A model generated the notes under the pieces. It did not search any database. It was given only the letters and a program-made list of their open reading frames with translations, and was not told the origin of the DNA. A DNA stretch of 64,000 nucleotides from Luidia sarsii (taxonomy: Eukaryota; Echinodermata; Asteroidea; Paxillosida; Luidiidae), in assembly GCA_949987565.1 (NCBI GenBank), contig OX465117.1, positions 3,204,214-3,268,213 on the forward strand, written 5' to 3'. The translations under genes and the position numbers were made by a program. This document shows positions 23,101 to 35,100 of this stretch, in pieces (the stretch's first letter is position 1; every line of letters begins with the position of its first letter).

Positions 23101-26100
23101 TAATCTAATTTCTGCCCAATCCAACGGGTTGTATACTGCTATTAAAAAGGCAAATAGGTCGACACATTGGTGGCATAAGACTGATGACAAGCGATCCATC
23201 GGGGGTCAACAAAGCGTCAGATGAACAGTAACTGTGATGCCTCATTGCACATGAACTCATTTACATATACACGAGGCTTCCTCACGGCAAGATAATTTGG
23301 TACGCATGTTAAATTGATTATTATGAATACGATGCGCCCATGTCTTTAAGCGGAACAACATGACCTATAATATAGTTTCAATAGGAAATCAGCAGGAATG
23401 AAGGACAAGTTCAGAGGACAACCAATATTCATTTGAATGTTGCCAGGATTTACATTGTTCATCTTTTAAAGTCGTCCTTCCCCCATCGTTCTAAGTTACC
23501 TTGTAGCAATTTGTATGCAATGATTGTGTTGTACCAGTCACAACGAGATACCATCTATAAATCAACGGATTTTGTTATCAAAATATCTGTGTTTCCAAAC
23601 CAGGTCAAGAGTGTGTCAATGTCTTCAGTTGTCACCAGGCAATTACAATTTCCATCCTTGTGCGATGAGCTTCAATGACAAGCTAATCGTGGCACCTGAT
23701 ATACGGTATCATATTCACAGCAATGACCATTGCTATTAGCTGCCAGGACACTACTCCTAGCTGAATAGCTGCCCCATGTAACCATTACTCCATAATGTAT
23801 TGGTTGATTTTGACGGGTAGTGTATCCTATAGGCCTACATAGTAGAGAGGTTTCGCACGCAAACGGATACGCGTACATATAATCATTAGGATGTATCAGT
23901 GATGCTGTTTGCAACCCCAACGCTGTGTTAAAGAAGTCTAAAATTAAGTCTATTTCCGACCTCAAGCACCCGCGTTTGATACCCTACATTGAGACTAAAC
24001 TGTTTGTATTCCAAAGTCTTTGAAACTCGCAAAAACGGCCCGTATATATATTCAGCGTTTACTCATTTCTGGACAACACCATCCATATGGACCGATACTA
24101 GAAAATCCCATACGCGTTTCTTCCTCACGTGTAATGAACGAGATCCCCTCCACTACTCGAGATATCCGTGTACATTTCATAATAAACAGAACAATAGAGG
24201 TTATGCAAACACTTTTTGAAAATACATGAATTAGGGCAAATATGCATGAGGTCGCTGAGGACTGTGTGGGTGCGGACTGTATTGTTGCGGACTGTGTTGT
24301 TGCGGACTGTGTGGGTGCAGACTGTGTAGGTTCGGACTGTGTGGGTGCGGACTGTGTGGGTACGGGCTATGTGGGTGCGGACTGCGTTGGTGAGGACTGT
24401 GTGGGTGCGGACTGTGTGGGTGCGGACTGTGTTGGTGCGGACTGTGTGGGTGAGGACTGTGTTGGTGCGGACTGTATTGTTGCGGACTGTATTGGTGCGG
24501 ACTGTGTGGGTGCAGACTGTGTAGGTTCGGACTGTGTGGGTGCAGACTGTGTGGGTACGGGCTATGTGGGTGCGGACTGTGTTGGTGAGGACTGTGTGGG
24601 TGCGGACTGTATTGTTGCGGACTGTGTTGGTGCGGACTGTGTGGGTGCGGACTGTGTAGGTTCGGACTGTGTGGGTGAGGACTGTGTGGGTACGGGCTGT
24701 GTGGGTGAGGACTGTGTGGGTGAGGACTGTGTAGGTACGGGCTGTGTAGGTGAGGACTGTGTGGGTGAGGACTGTGTGGGTGAGGACTGTGTGGGTACGG
24801 GCTGTGTAGGTGAGGACTGTGTGGGTGAGGACTGTGTAGGTACGGGCTGTGTAGGTGAGGACTGTGTGGGTAAGGGCTGTGTGGGTGAGGACTGTGTGGG
24901 TGAGGACTGTGTAGGTGAGGACTGTGTGGGTGAGGACTGTGTAGGTACGGGCTGTGTAGGTACGGGCTGTGTGGGTGAGGACTGTGTGGGTGCAGACTGT
25001 GTAGGTACGGGCTGTGTAGGTGAGGACTGTGTGGGTACGGGCTGTGTGGGTGAGGACTGTGTGGGTACGGGCTGTGTGGGTGAGGACTGTGTGGGTGAGG
25101 ACTGTGTGGGTACGGGCTGTGTGGGTACGGGCTGTGTGGGTGAGGACTGTGTGGGTGAGGACTGTGTAGGTACGGGCTGTGTGGGTGAGGACTGTGTGGG
25201 TGAGGACTGTGTGGGTACGGGCTGTGTAGGTGAGGACTGTGTGGGTGAGGACTGTGTAGGTACGGGCTGTGTAGGTTCGGGCTGTGTGGGTACGGGCTGT
25301 GTGGGTACGGGCTGTGTAGGTTCGGACTGTGTGGGTGAGGACTGTGTGGGTACGGACTGTGTAGGTTCGGACTGTGTGGGTGAGGACTGTGTGGGTACGG
25401 ACTGTGTAGGTACGGACTGTGTAGGTTCGGACTGTGTAGGTGAGGACTGTGTGGGTACGGACTGTGTAGGTACGGACTGTGTAGGTACGGGCTGTGTGGG
25501 TGAGGACTGTGTGGGTACGGGCTGTGTAGGTGAGGACTGTGTGGGTGAGGACTGTGTGGGTACGGGCTGTGTAGGTTCGGGCTGTGTGGGTACGGGCTGT
25601 GTGGGTACGGACTGTGTAGGTGAGGACTGTGTGGGTACGGACTGTGTAGGTTCGGACTGTGTAGGTGAGGACTGTGTGGGTACGGGCTGTGTAGGTTCGG
25701 ACTGTGTGGGTACGGGCTGTGTGGGTACGGACTGTGTAGGTTCGGACTGTGTAGGTGAGGACTGTGTGGGTACGGACTGTGTAGGTTCGGACTGTGTGGG
25801 TGAGGACTGTGTGGGTACGGACTGTGTAGGTTCGGACTGTGTGGGTGAGGACTGTGTGGGTGAGGACTGTGTGGGTACGGACTGTGTAGGTTCGGACTGT
25901 GTAGGTTCGGACTGTGTGGGTACGGGCTGTGTGGGTACGGGCTGTGTAGGTTCGGACTGTGTGGGTACGGACTGTGTAGGTTCGGACTGTGTAGGTTCGG
26001 ACTGTGTGGGTGAGGACTGTGTGGGTACGGACTGTGTAGGTTCGGACTGTGTGGGTGAGGACTGTGTGGGTACGGACTGTGTAGGTTCGGACTGTGTGGG

Positions 26101-29100
26101 TGAGGACTGTGTGGGTACGGACTGTGTAGGTTCGGACTGTGTAGGTGAGGACTGTGTGGGTACGGGCTGTGTAGGTTCGCACTGTGTGGGTGAGGACTGT
26201 GTGGGTACGGGCTGTGTAGGTTCGGGCTGTGTGGGTACGGGCTGTGTGGGTACGGACTGTGTAGGTACGGGCTGTGTGGGTGAGGACTGTGTGGGTGAGG
26301 ACTGTGTGGGTACGGGCTGTGTAGGTTCGGACTGTGTGGGTGAGGACTGTGTAGGTTCGGACTGTGTGGGTGAGGACTGTGTGGGTACGGACTGTGTAGG
26401 TACGGACTGTGTAGGTTCGGACTGTGTAGGTGAGGACTGTGTGGGTGCGGACTGTGTGGGTACGGACTGTGTAGGTACGGGCTGTGTGGGTGAGGACTGT
26501 GTGGGTGAGGACTGTGTGGGTGAGGACTGTGTAGGTGAGGACTGTGTGGGTGCGGACTGTGTAGGTGAGGACTGTGTGGGTGAGGACTGTGTGGGTGCGG
26601 ACTGTGTGGGTGAGGACTGTGTGGGTGAGGACTGTGTGGGTGAGGACTGTGTGGGTGAGGACTGTGTGGGTGAGGACTGTGTGGGTGAGGACTGTGTGGG
26701 TGAGGACTGTGTGGGTGAGGACTGTGTGGGTGAGGACTGTGTGGGTGAGGACTGTGTAGGTACGGGCTGTGTGGGTGAGGACTGTGTGGGTGCGGACTGT
26801 GTGGGTGAGGACTGTGTGGGTGAGGACTGTGTAGGTGAGGACTGTGTGGGTGAGGACTGTGTGGGTGAGGACTGTGTGGGTGAGGACTGTGTGGGTGAGG
26901 ACTGTGTAGGTACGGACTGTGTGGGTACGGGCTGTGTAGGTGAGGACTGTGTGGGTACGGACTGTGTAGGTTCGGACTGTGTGGGTGAGGACTGTGTGGG
27001 TACGGACTGTGTAGGTACGGGCTGTGTAGGTGAGGACTGTGTGGGTGCGGACTGTGTGGGTACGGACTGTGTAGGTGAGGACTGTGTGGGTGAGGACTGT
27101 GTAGGTGAGGACTGTGTGGGTGAGGACTGTGTAGGTGAGGACTGTGTGGGTGCGGACTGTGTAGGTGAGGACTGTGTGGGTGAGGACTGTGTGGGTGCGG
27201 ACTGTGTGGGTGAGGACTGTGTGGGTGAGGACTGTGTGGGTGAGGACTGTGTAGGTACGGGCTGTGTGGGTGAGGACTGTGTGGGTGCGGACTGTGTGGG
27301 TGAGGACTGTGTGGGTGCGGGCTGTGTAGGTACGGGCTGTGTGGGTGAGGACTGTGTGGGTGAGGACTGTGTGGGTGCGGACTGTGTGGGTACGGGCTGT
27401 GTGGGTGAGGACTGTGTGGGTGAGGACTGTGTGGGTGCGGACTGTGTGGGTGAGGACTGTGTGGGTGAGGACTGTGTGGGTGAGGACTGTGTGGGTGCGG
27501 ACTGTGTGGGTGAGGACTGTTTGGGTTCGGGCTGTGTGGGTGCGGACTGTGTTGGTGCGGACTGTATTGTTGCGGACTGTGTGGGTGCGGACTGTTTGGG
27601 TTCGGGCTGTGTGGGTGCGGACTGTGTTGGTACGGACTGTATTGTTGCGGACTGTGTGGGTGCGGACTGTTTGGGTTCGGACCTTGTGGGTGCGGACTGT
27701 GTGGGTGCGGACTGTGTGGGTAAGGGCTGTGTGGGTGAGGACTGTGTAGGTTCGGACTGTGTGGGTGAGGACTGTGTGGGTGAGGACTGTGTGGGTGAGG
27801 ACTGTGTGGGTGAGGACTGTGTAGGTACGGGCTGTGTGGGTGAGGACTGTGTGGGTGCGGACTGTGTAGGTACGGGCTGTGTGGGTGAGGACTGTGTGGG
27901 TGCGGACTGTGTAGGTACGGGCTGTGTGGGTGAGGACTGTGTGGGTGCGGACTGTGTAGGTACGGGCTGTGTGGGTGAGGACTGTGTGGGTGAGGACTGT
28001 GTGGGTGAGGACTGTGTAGGTGAGGACTGTGTGGGTGAGGACTGTGTAGGTACGGGCTGTGTAGGTTCGGGCTGTGTGGGTACGGGCTGTGTGGGTACGG
28101 GCTGTGTAGGTTCGGACTGTGTGGGTGAGGACTGTGTGGGTACGGACTGTGTAGGTTCGGACTGTGTGGGTGAGGACTGTGTGGGTACGGACTGTGTAGG
28201 TACGGACTGTGTAGGTTCGGACTGTGTAGGTGAGGACTGTGTGGGTACGGACTGTGTAGGTACGGACTGTGTAGGTACGGGCTGTGTGGGTGAGGACTGT
28301 GTGGGTACGGGCTGTGTAGGTGAGGACTGTGTGGGTGAGGACTGTGTGGGTACGGGCTGTGTAGGTTCGGGCTGTGTGGGTACGGGCTGTGTGGGTACGG
28401 ACTGTGTAGGTGAGGACTGTGTGGGTACGGACTGTGTAGGTTCGGACTGTGTAGGTGAGGACTGTGTGGGTACGGGCTGTGTAGGTTCGGACTGTGTGGG
28501 TACGGGCTGTGTGGGTACGGACTGTGTAGGTTCGGACTGTGTAGGTGAGGACTGTGTGGGTACGGACTGTGTAGGTTCGGACTGTGTGGGTGAGGACTGT
28601 GTGGGTACGGACTGTGTAGGTTCGGACTGTGTGGGTGAGGACTGTGTGGGTGAGGACTGTGTGGGTACGGACTGTGTAGGTTCGGACTGTGTAGGTTCGG
28701 ACTGTGTGGGTACGGGCTGTGTGGGTACGGGCTGTGTAGGTTCGGACTGTGTGGGTACGGACTGTGTAGGTTCGGACTGTGTAGGTTCGGACTGTGTGGG
28801 TGAGGACTGTGTGGGTACGGACTGTGTAGGTTCGGACTGTGTGGGTGAGGACTGTGTGGGTACGGACTGTGTAGGTTCGGACTGTGTGGGTGAGGACTGT
28901 GTGGGTACGGACTGTGTAGGTTCGGACTGTGTAGGTGAGGACTGTGTGGGTACGGGCTGTGTAGGTTCGGACTGTGTGGGTGAGGACTGTGTGGGTACGG
29001 GCTGTGTAGGTTCGGGCTGTGTGGGTACGGGCTGTGTGGGTACGGACTGTGTAGGTACGGGCTGTGTGGGTGAGGACTGTGTGGGTGAGGACTGTGTGGG

Positions 29101-32100
29101 TACGGGCTGTGTAGGTTCGGACTGTGTGGGTGAGGACTGTGTAGGTTCGGACTGTGTGGGTGAGGACTGTGTGGGTACGGACTGTGTAGGTACGGACTGT
29201 GTAGGTTCGGACTGTGTAGGTGAGGACTGTGTGGGTGCGGACTGTGTGGGTACGGACTGTGTAGGTACGGGCTGTGTGGGTGAGGACTGTGTGGGTGAGG
29301 ACTGTGTGGGTGAGGACTGTGTAGGTGAGGACTGTGTGGGTGCGGACTGTGTAGGTGAGGACTGTGTGGGTGAGGACTGTGTGGGTGCGGACTGTGTGGG
29401 TGAGGACTGTGTGGGTGAGGACTGTGTGGGTGAGGACTGTGTGGGTGAGGACTGTGTGGGTGAGGACTGTGTGGGTGAGGACTGTGTGGGTGAGGACTGT
29501 GTGGGTGAGGACTGTGTGGGTGAGGACTGTGTGGGTGAGGACTGTGTAGGTACGGGCTGTGTGGGTGAGGACTGTGTGGGTGCGGACTGTGTGGGTGAGG
29601 ACTGTGTGGGTGAGGACTGTGTAGGTGAGGACTGTGTGGGTGAGGACTGTGTGGGTGAGGACTGTGTGGGTGAGGACTGTGTGGGTGAGGACTGTGTAGG
29701 TACGGACTGTGTGGGTACGGGCTGTGTAGGTGAGGACTGTGTGGGTACGGACTGTGTAGGTTCGGACTGTGTGGGTGAGGACTGTGTGGGTACGGACTGT
29801 GTAGGTACGGGCTGTGTAGGTGAGGACTGTGTGGGTGCGGACTGTGTGGGTACGGACTGTGTAGGTGAGGACTGTGTGGGTGAGGACTGTGTAGGTGAGG
29901 ACTGTGTGGGTGAGGACTGTGTAGGTGAGGACTGTGTGGGTGAGGACTGTGTGGGTGAGGACTGTGTAGGTACGGGCTGTGTGGGTGAGGACTGTGTGGG
30001 TGCGGACTGTGTGGGTGAGGACTGTGTGGGTGCGGGCTGTGTAGGTACGGGCTGTGTGGGTGAGGACTGTGTGGGTGAGGACTGTGTGGGTGCGGACTGT
30101 GTGGGTACGGGCTGTGTGGGTGAGGACTGTGTGGGTGAGGACTGTGTGGGTGAGGACTGTGTGGGTACGGACTGTGTAGGTGAGGACTGTGTGGGTGAGG
30201 ACTGTGTGGGTGAGGACTGTGTGGGTGAGGACTGTGTGGGTGAGGACTGTGTGGGTACGGGCTGTGTGGGTGAGGACTGTGTGGGTGAGGACTGTGTGGG
30301 TGCGGACTGTGTAGGTACGGGCTGTGTGGGTGAGGACTGTGTGGGTACGGGCTGTGTAGGTACGGGCTGTGTGGGTGAGGACTGTGTGGGTGCGGACTGT
30401 GTAGGTACGGGCTGTGTGGGTGAGGACTGTGTGGGTGAGGACTGTGTGGGTGCGGACTGTGTGGGTTCAGACTGTGTGGGTGCGAGCTGTGTAGGTACGG
30501 GCTGTGTGGGTGCGGACTGTGTGGGTACGGGCTGTGTGGGTGAGGACTGTGTGGGTACGGGCTGTGTGGGTGAGGACTGTGTGGGTGCGGACTGTGTGGG
30601 TACGGGCTGTGTGGGTGCGGACTGTGTAGGTACGGGCTGTGTGGGTGAGGACTGTGTGGGTACGGGCTGTGTGGGTGAGGACTGTGTGGGTGAGGACTGT
30701 GTGGGTGCGGACTGTGTGGGTACGGGCTGTGTGGGTGAGGACTGTGTGGGTGAGGACTGTGTAGGTTCGGACTGTGTGGGTGAGGACTGTGTGGGTGAGG
30801 ACTGTGTGGGTGAGGACTGTGTAGGTTCGGACTGTGTGGGTGAGGACTGTGTGGGTGAGGACTGTGTGGGTGAGGACTGTGTAGGTTCGGACTGTGTGGG
30901 TGAGGACTGTGTGGGTGAGGACTGTGTGGGTGAGGACTGTGTAGGTACGGGCTGTGTGGGTGAGGACTGTGTGGGTGCGGACTGTGTAGGTACGGGCTGT
31001 GTGGGTGAGGACTGTGTGGGTGCGGACTGTGTAGGTACGGGCTGTGTGGGTGAGGACTGTGTGGGTGCGGACTGTGTAGGTACGGGCTGTGTGGGTGAGG
31101 ACTGTGTGGGTACGGGCTGTGTGGGTGAGGACTGTGTGGGTGAGGACTGTGTGGGTGAGGACTGTGTGGGTGAGGACTGTGTGGGTGCGGACTGTGTGGG
31201 TACGGGCTGTGTGGGTGAGGACTGTGTGGGTGAGGACTGTGTAGGTTCGGACTGTGTGGGTGAGGACTGTGTGGGTGAGGACTGTGTGGGTGAGGACTGT
31301 GTGGGTGAGGACTGTGTAGGTACGGGCTGTGTGGGTGAGGACTGTGTGGGTGCGGACTGTGTAGGTACGGGCTGTGTGGGTGAGGACTGTGTGGGTGAGG
31401 ACTGTGTGGGTGCGGACTGTGTGGGTTCAGACTGTGTGGGTGCGAGCTGTGTAGGTACGGGCTGTGTGGGTGCGGACTGTGTGGGTGAGGACTGTGTGGG
31501 TGAGGACTGTGTGGGTGAGGACTGTGTGGGTGCGGACTGTGTGGGTGAGGACTGTTTGGGTTCGGGCTGTGTGGGTGCGGACTGTGTTGGTGCGGACTGT
31601 ATTGTTGCGGACTGTGTGGGTGCGGACTGTTTGGGTTCGGGCTGTGTGGGTGCGGACTGTGTTGGTACGGACTGTATTGTTGCGGACTGTGTGGGTGCGG
31701 ACTGTTTGGGTTCGGACCTTGTGGGTGCGGACTGTGTGGGTGCGGACTGTGTGGGTAAGGGCTGTGTGGGTGAGGACTGTGTTGGTGCGGACTGTATTGT
31801 TGCGGACTGTATTGTTGCGGACTGTGTGGGTGCGGACTGTTTGGGTTCGGGCTGTGTGGGTGCGGACTGTGTTGGTACGGACTGTATTGTTGCGGACTGT
31901 GTGGGTGCGGACTGTTTGGGTTCGGACCTTGTGGGTGCGGACTGTGTGGGTGCGGACTGTTTGGGTTCGGACCTTGTGGGTGCGGACTGTTTGGGTTCGG
32001 GCTGTGTGGGTGCGGACTGTGTTGGTACGGACTGTATTGTTGCGGACTGTGTGGGTGCGGACTGTTTGGGTTCGGACCTTGTGGGTGCGGACTGTGTGGG

Positions 32101-35100
32101 TAAGGGCTGTGTGGGTGAGGACTGTGTTGGTGCGGACTGTATTGTTGCGGACTGTATTGTTGCGGACTGTGTGGGTGCGGACTGTTTGGGTTCGGGCTGT
32201 GTGGGTGCGGACTGTGTTGGTACGGACTGTATTGTTGCGGACTGTGTGGGTGCGGACTGTTTGGGTTCGGACCTTGTGGGTGCGGACTGTGTGGGTGCTG
32301 ACTGTAGGTGCGGACTGCATGGGTGCGGACTGTGCGGGTGCGGACTGAGGATGTTTTGGTTGGCCGGCACTGAACCTGCGGTGGCTGTCGGTTAGGAGTG
32401 GCGACTAATGTCTAGCTTTGCATGTCATTACTCGCATCCATTGCTTAGATGATAGCAAGAGCTGGCTCATTTCTTACCTTCTCCACGCCTCGTCCATGAT
32501 ACCTCTTTACCTCCAAGATTCATTACTTGACACTCGAGAAGAGCCGTGCTTCCCTCCTCGGCTACAAGAAGTTCCCAATCCACATTGTTGAAGTATGTTT
32601 CATTCGGAGCTAAGCAAGAATACAATACAAGGGGATTCATTTCAAGTAATACATTTTTACATTTGAAAGTCAAGAATGTTACCGGTACGTATTTTTTTTC
32701 AAATCCAAGTTGATATGGTATAGTTCACCCGCAGTACATTGCCGGAAATGTCATAGGATCACAGGGGGGTAGACTTGTCTCTAGAAATGTAAGTCAGTTC
32801 TCTGTTCTGTGTGTTCGCTGGTCTACAAATGCATTGTGCAGTGTCGTATGATTGGGATGATGCTCAGGATGGAGAGGATGGGCACGAGTATAGGAAGGAG
32901 GGAACAAGGGAATAGCTGTATGCTGATTTTGTCGACGTGATTTTGTTTAAGATAGAGGCGTTGGTCGCCCATAACCCTTTCCGTAAAGTGACCTATAGTC
33001 TCCCTAGTTTTAGTATTAAATTAATCATATGTGTGTGATCGATTTTGTACCAGAGCAAAGCACGGTTGATCGAATGTAATCAGCGTCGTCCCCACGATTT
33101 ACACCAAATTGCACGAATATAACTGATAATAACATCAGATTCTGCCTCCTTGATCTCTTGAGAACACGATATCATAGACCGCTTACGAAATGAAGGCTTG
33201 AGGCTCGAGCCCAGGCTTCGGTCACATCTCACTCACCCGTTATTACGTCACAAACATCTAGAACCAAGCGTTTGACCCCAGTTTCTTGGTAAATGCTCTG
33301 TACTTGTCAGGTCAACAAATTTTCAACTTCGGCGAGAAACCACAACCTGAATTTTAGGTTTTGTCAGACCAAGGCGAAGACTGAGCCTGAGCCTGATCCA
33401 TAGATTCGTGAAGGGCCATATAGTACGAGTCCATGGCATGATTGGATAATAGCGTTCAAAGTGAAATTTACCGCGAGTCGTTGTTCTCAACTGGCGGAGA
33501 CATTTCCTCATATCACCGCCTGGATTTGTACTCCTGCTGACCCCTAACCCAAGGATATCCAGACATTTCTGAACTTGATCCGTCAATGGAAATGTAGTGG
33601 AGCCAATTACGATATACGGTGGCCTGGCCTCTGAAATGAGAGAGAAACAAAGCGGACTTGTTAGGAATGTTTCCTACGAATATTCAATATAAATGACAAG
33701 ATGAAAGATGCAAACACGACGGTACAAAATAGAATTGCTCACCAAACAGTGTTTATTGAAATATCAGATAGTGGAACTTGATCTTTTAAAGTTTCACCCT
33801 GAAACTACTGACCAATTACCCTTTATCAAATTAAACCCAACACAAACTATAGGCCTACACTACATATATACTACGATCTTGTGTATTTTCATTAATAATA
33901 AGGATACCAACCACTGATGATACGAAATTTCATTCATTAGTAATTTAGTAAGGCCAGGCAATGTTATCCGATGTCCTTCACATTGACTTTCTGACTCGAT
34001 CTGTTTCTATTACCTGAACTATGCTAGGGTATAAAATCATCTTGTATCACTGGAAATTCTACAGCTTCAATTTCGTTTGTAATGGTCTATTTTTTTTTCA
34101 TAAGCATTCCTTTCGATGCTTTCTAAGTTGTGAACCTAATCTCACGATAGTCAATATACTAAAACCTGGATCAGGCACACACGGTGGCTTATTGCAAGCC
34201 TACAAAACGCTTTAATTTGTGCCCAAATGGTTCAGTGACGCAGGCGCCAGTGGAGCATGTCATTGGGTCGTCCCACAGCGAAGAGCCGAATCCTTCGCTG
34301 ATAAAGGAGGTGTGAACCGCCATTTGATTTATAACTTAGTATAGGAACAGCTACATGCTCAGCTACATCCATTTCACTGTCCCGTGTGCAAAAAAGACCT
34401 GAAATATTCAAGACGAGCCAGGCTCAAGCGTGTTCGATCATTTATGGTATGGGAATACTGAACACGATATTCGGTTTCTCTTCACATTTCTATAACTTCA
34501 GTCAAAGTAATCTAAGAGGATCGTCCAAATCCTGTTTTTTTTTAGTCGTGAACAAGCACTGTAATTAGCTTTGATTCCCAAGTTCTTATAAAATACACCA
34601 ACGATGAAAGCATTTCAACTTAGTTCCTTGCTGACAGCGGAACGTCCTGCAGTAAATTTCCCACCTCGCTAGCCTTCCAAGTCTGCCCATTGACGTTATG
34701 CATGCACATTATTTATAACACTCTTGTTCCTATCCATTATCGAACGGCATTGCATGTATAAATTAGGCTGGGGGATTCTGACCGTTGTTTCTCTAATACA
34801 TCATCAGTTTTGCTTCTTACATTTTATATTTGGATTTCTAAAGAATGCAGGTCAATCTTTCGGGTCAATAATAACTTCAACTATTGATGTGTTTACATCA
34901 GTAGACATATTTCTTCCTGGCGTCTTGCTACCAACTTAGACGATACAAAAATTTGTAAGATATCTTATTATAAAAAAATACACAATTTTACAAACGGTTT
35001 ACTGACTTCAAATGAACGAAATGCAAATCTAAAACATGACTTCTAATCTCATCAGGACCATACAAAGGCAGAATAGATATTGGATCATGTCTAATCTTTA

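Larger units (their letters stand above)
24257..32348. repeat. Giant 15-bp satellite, about 540 units
   Basis: Head-to-tail 15-mers of consensus GACTGTGTGGGTGCG, kept in register for 8.1 kb. Variation is almost confined to G/A in GTGGGT/GTAGGT, the GNG/ACG/TCG triplet and GAC/GGC. Period 15 gives stop-free frames on both strands (24242-32395 plus, 24562-32370 minus), reading CVGxD or PTQSx. The plus strand is G/T-rich. It lies in the intron between the two Ig1 exons. Confidence 0.98.

Noticed and set aside
24257..32348. Satellite considered as a CRISPR-like or centromeric array
   Set aside because: There are no spacers, the unit is 15 bp, and it is inside a gene intron of a eukaryote. Nothing suggests CRISPR, and a centromere would need far more sequence.
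24242..32395. 2717-codon plus-strand ORF of CVGxD pentapeptides (and a 2602-codon ORF on the other strand)
   Set aside because: Both follow from a 15-bp period with no stop in the unit. They lie in an intron of a well-supported gene, have no splice or domain evidence, and no codon bias apart from the repeat.
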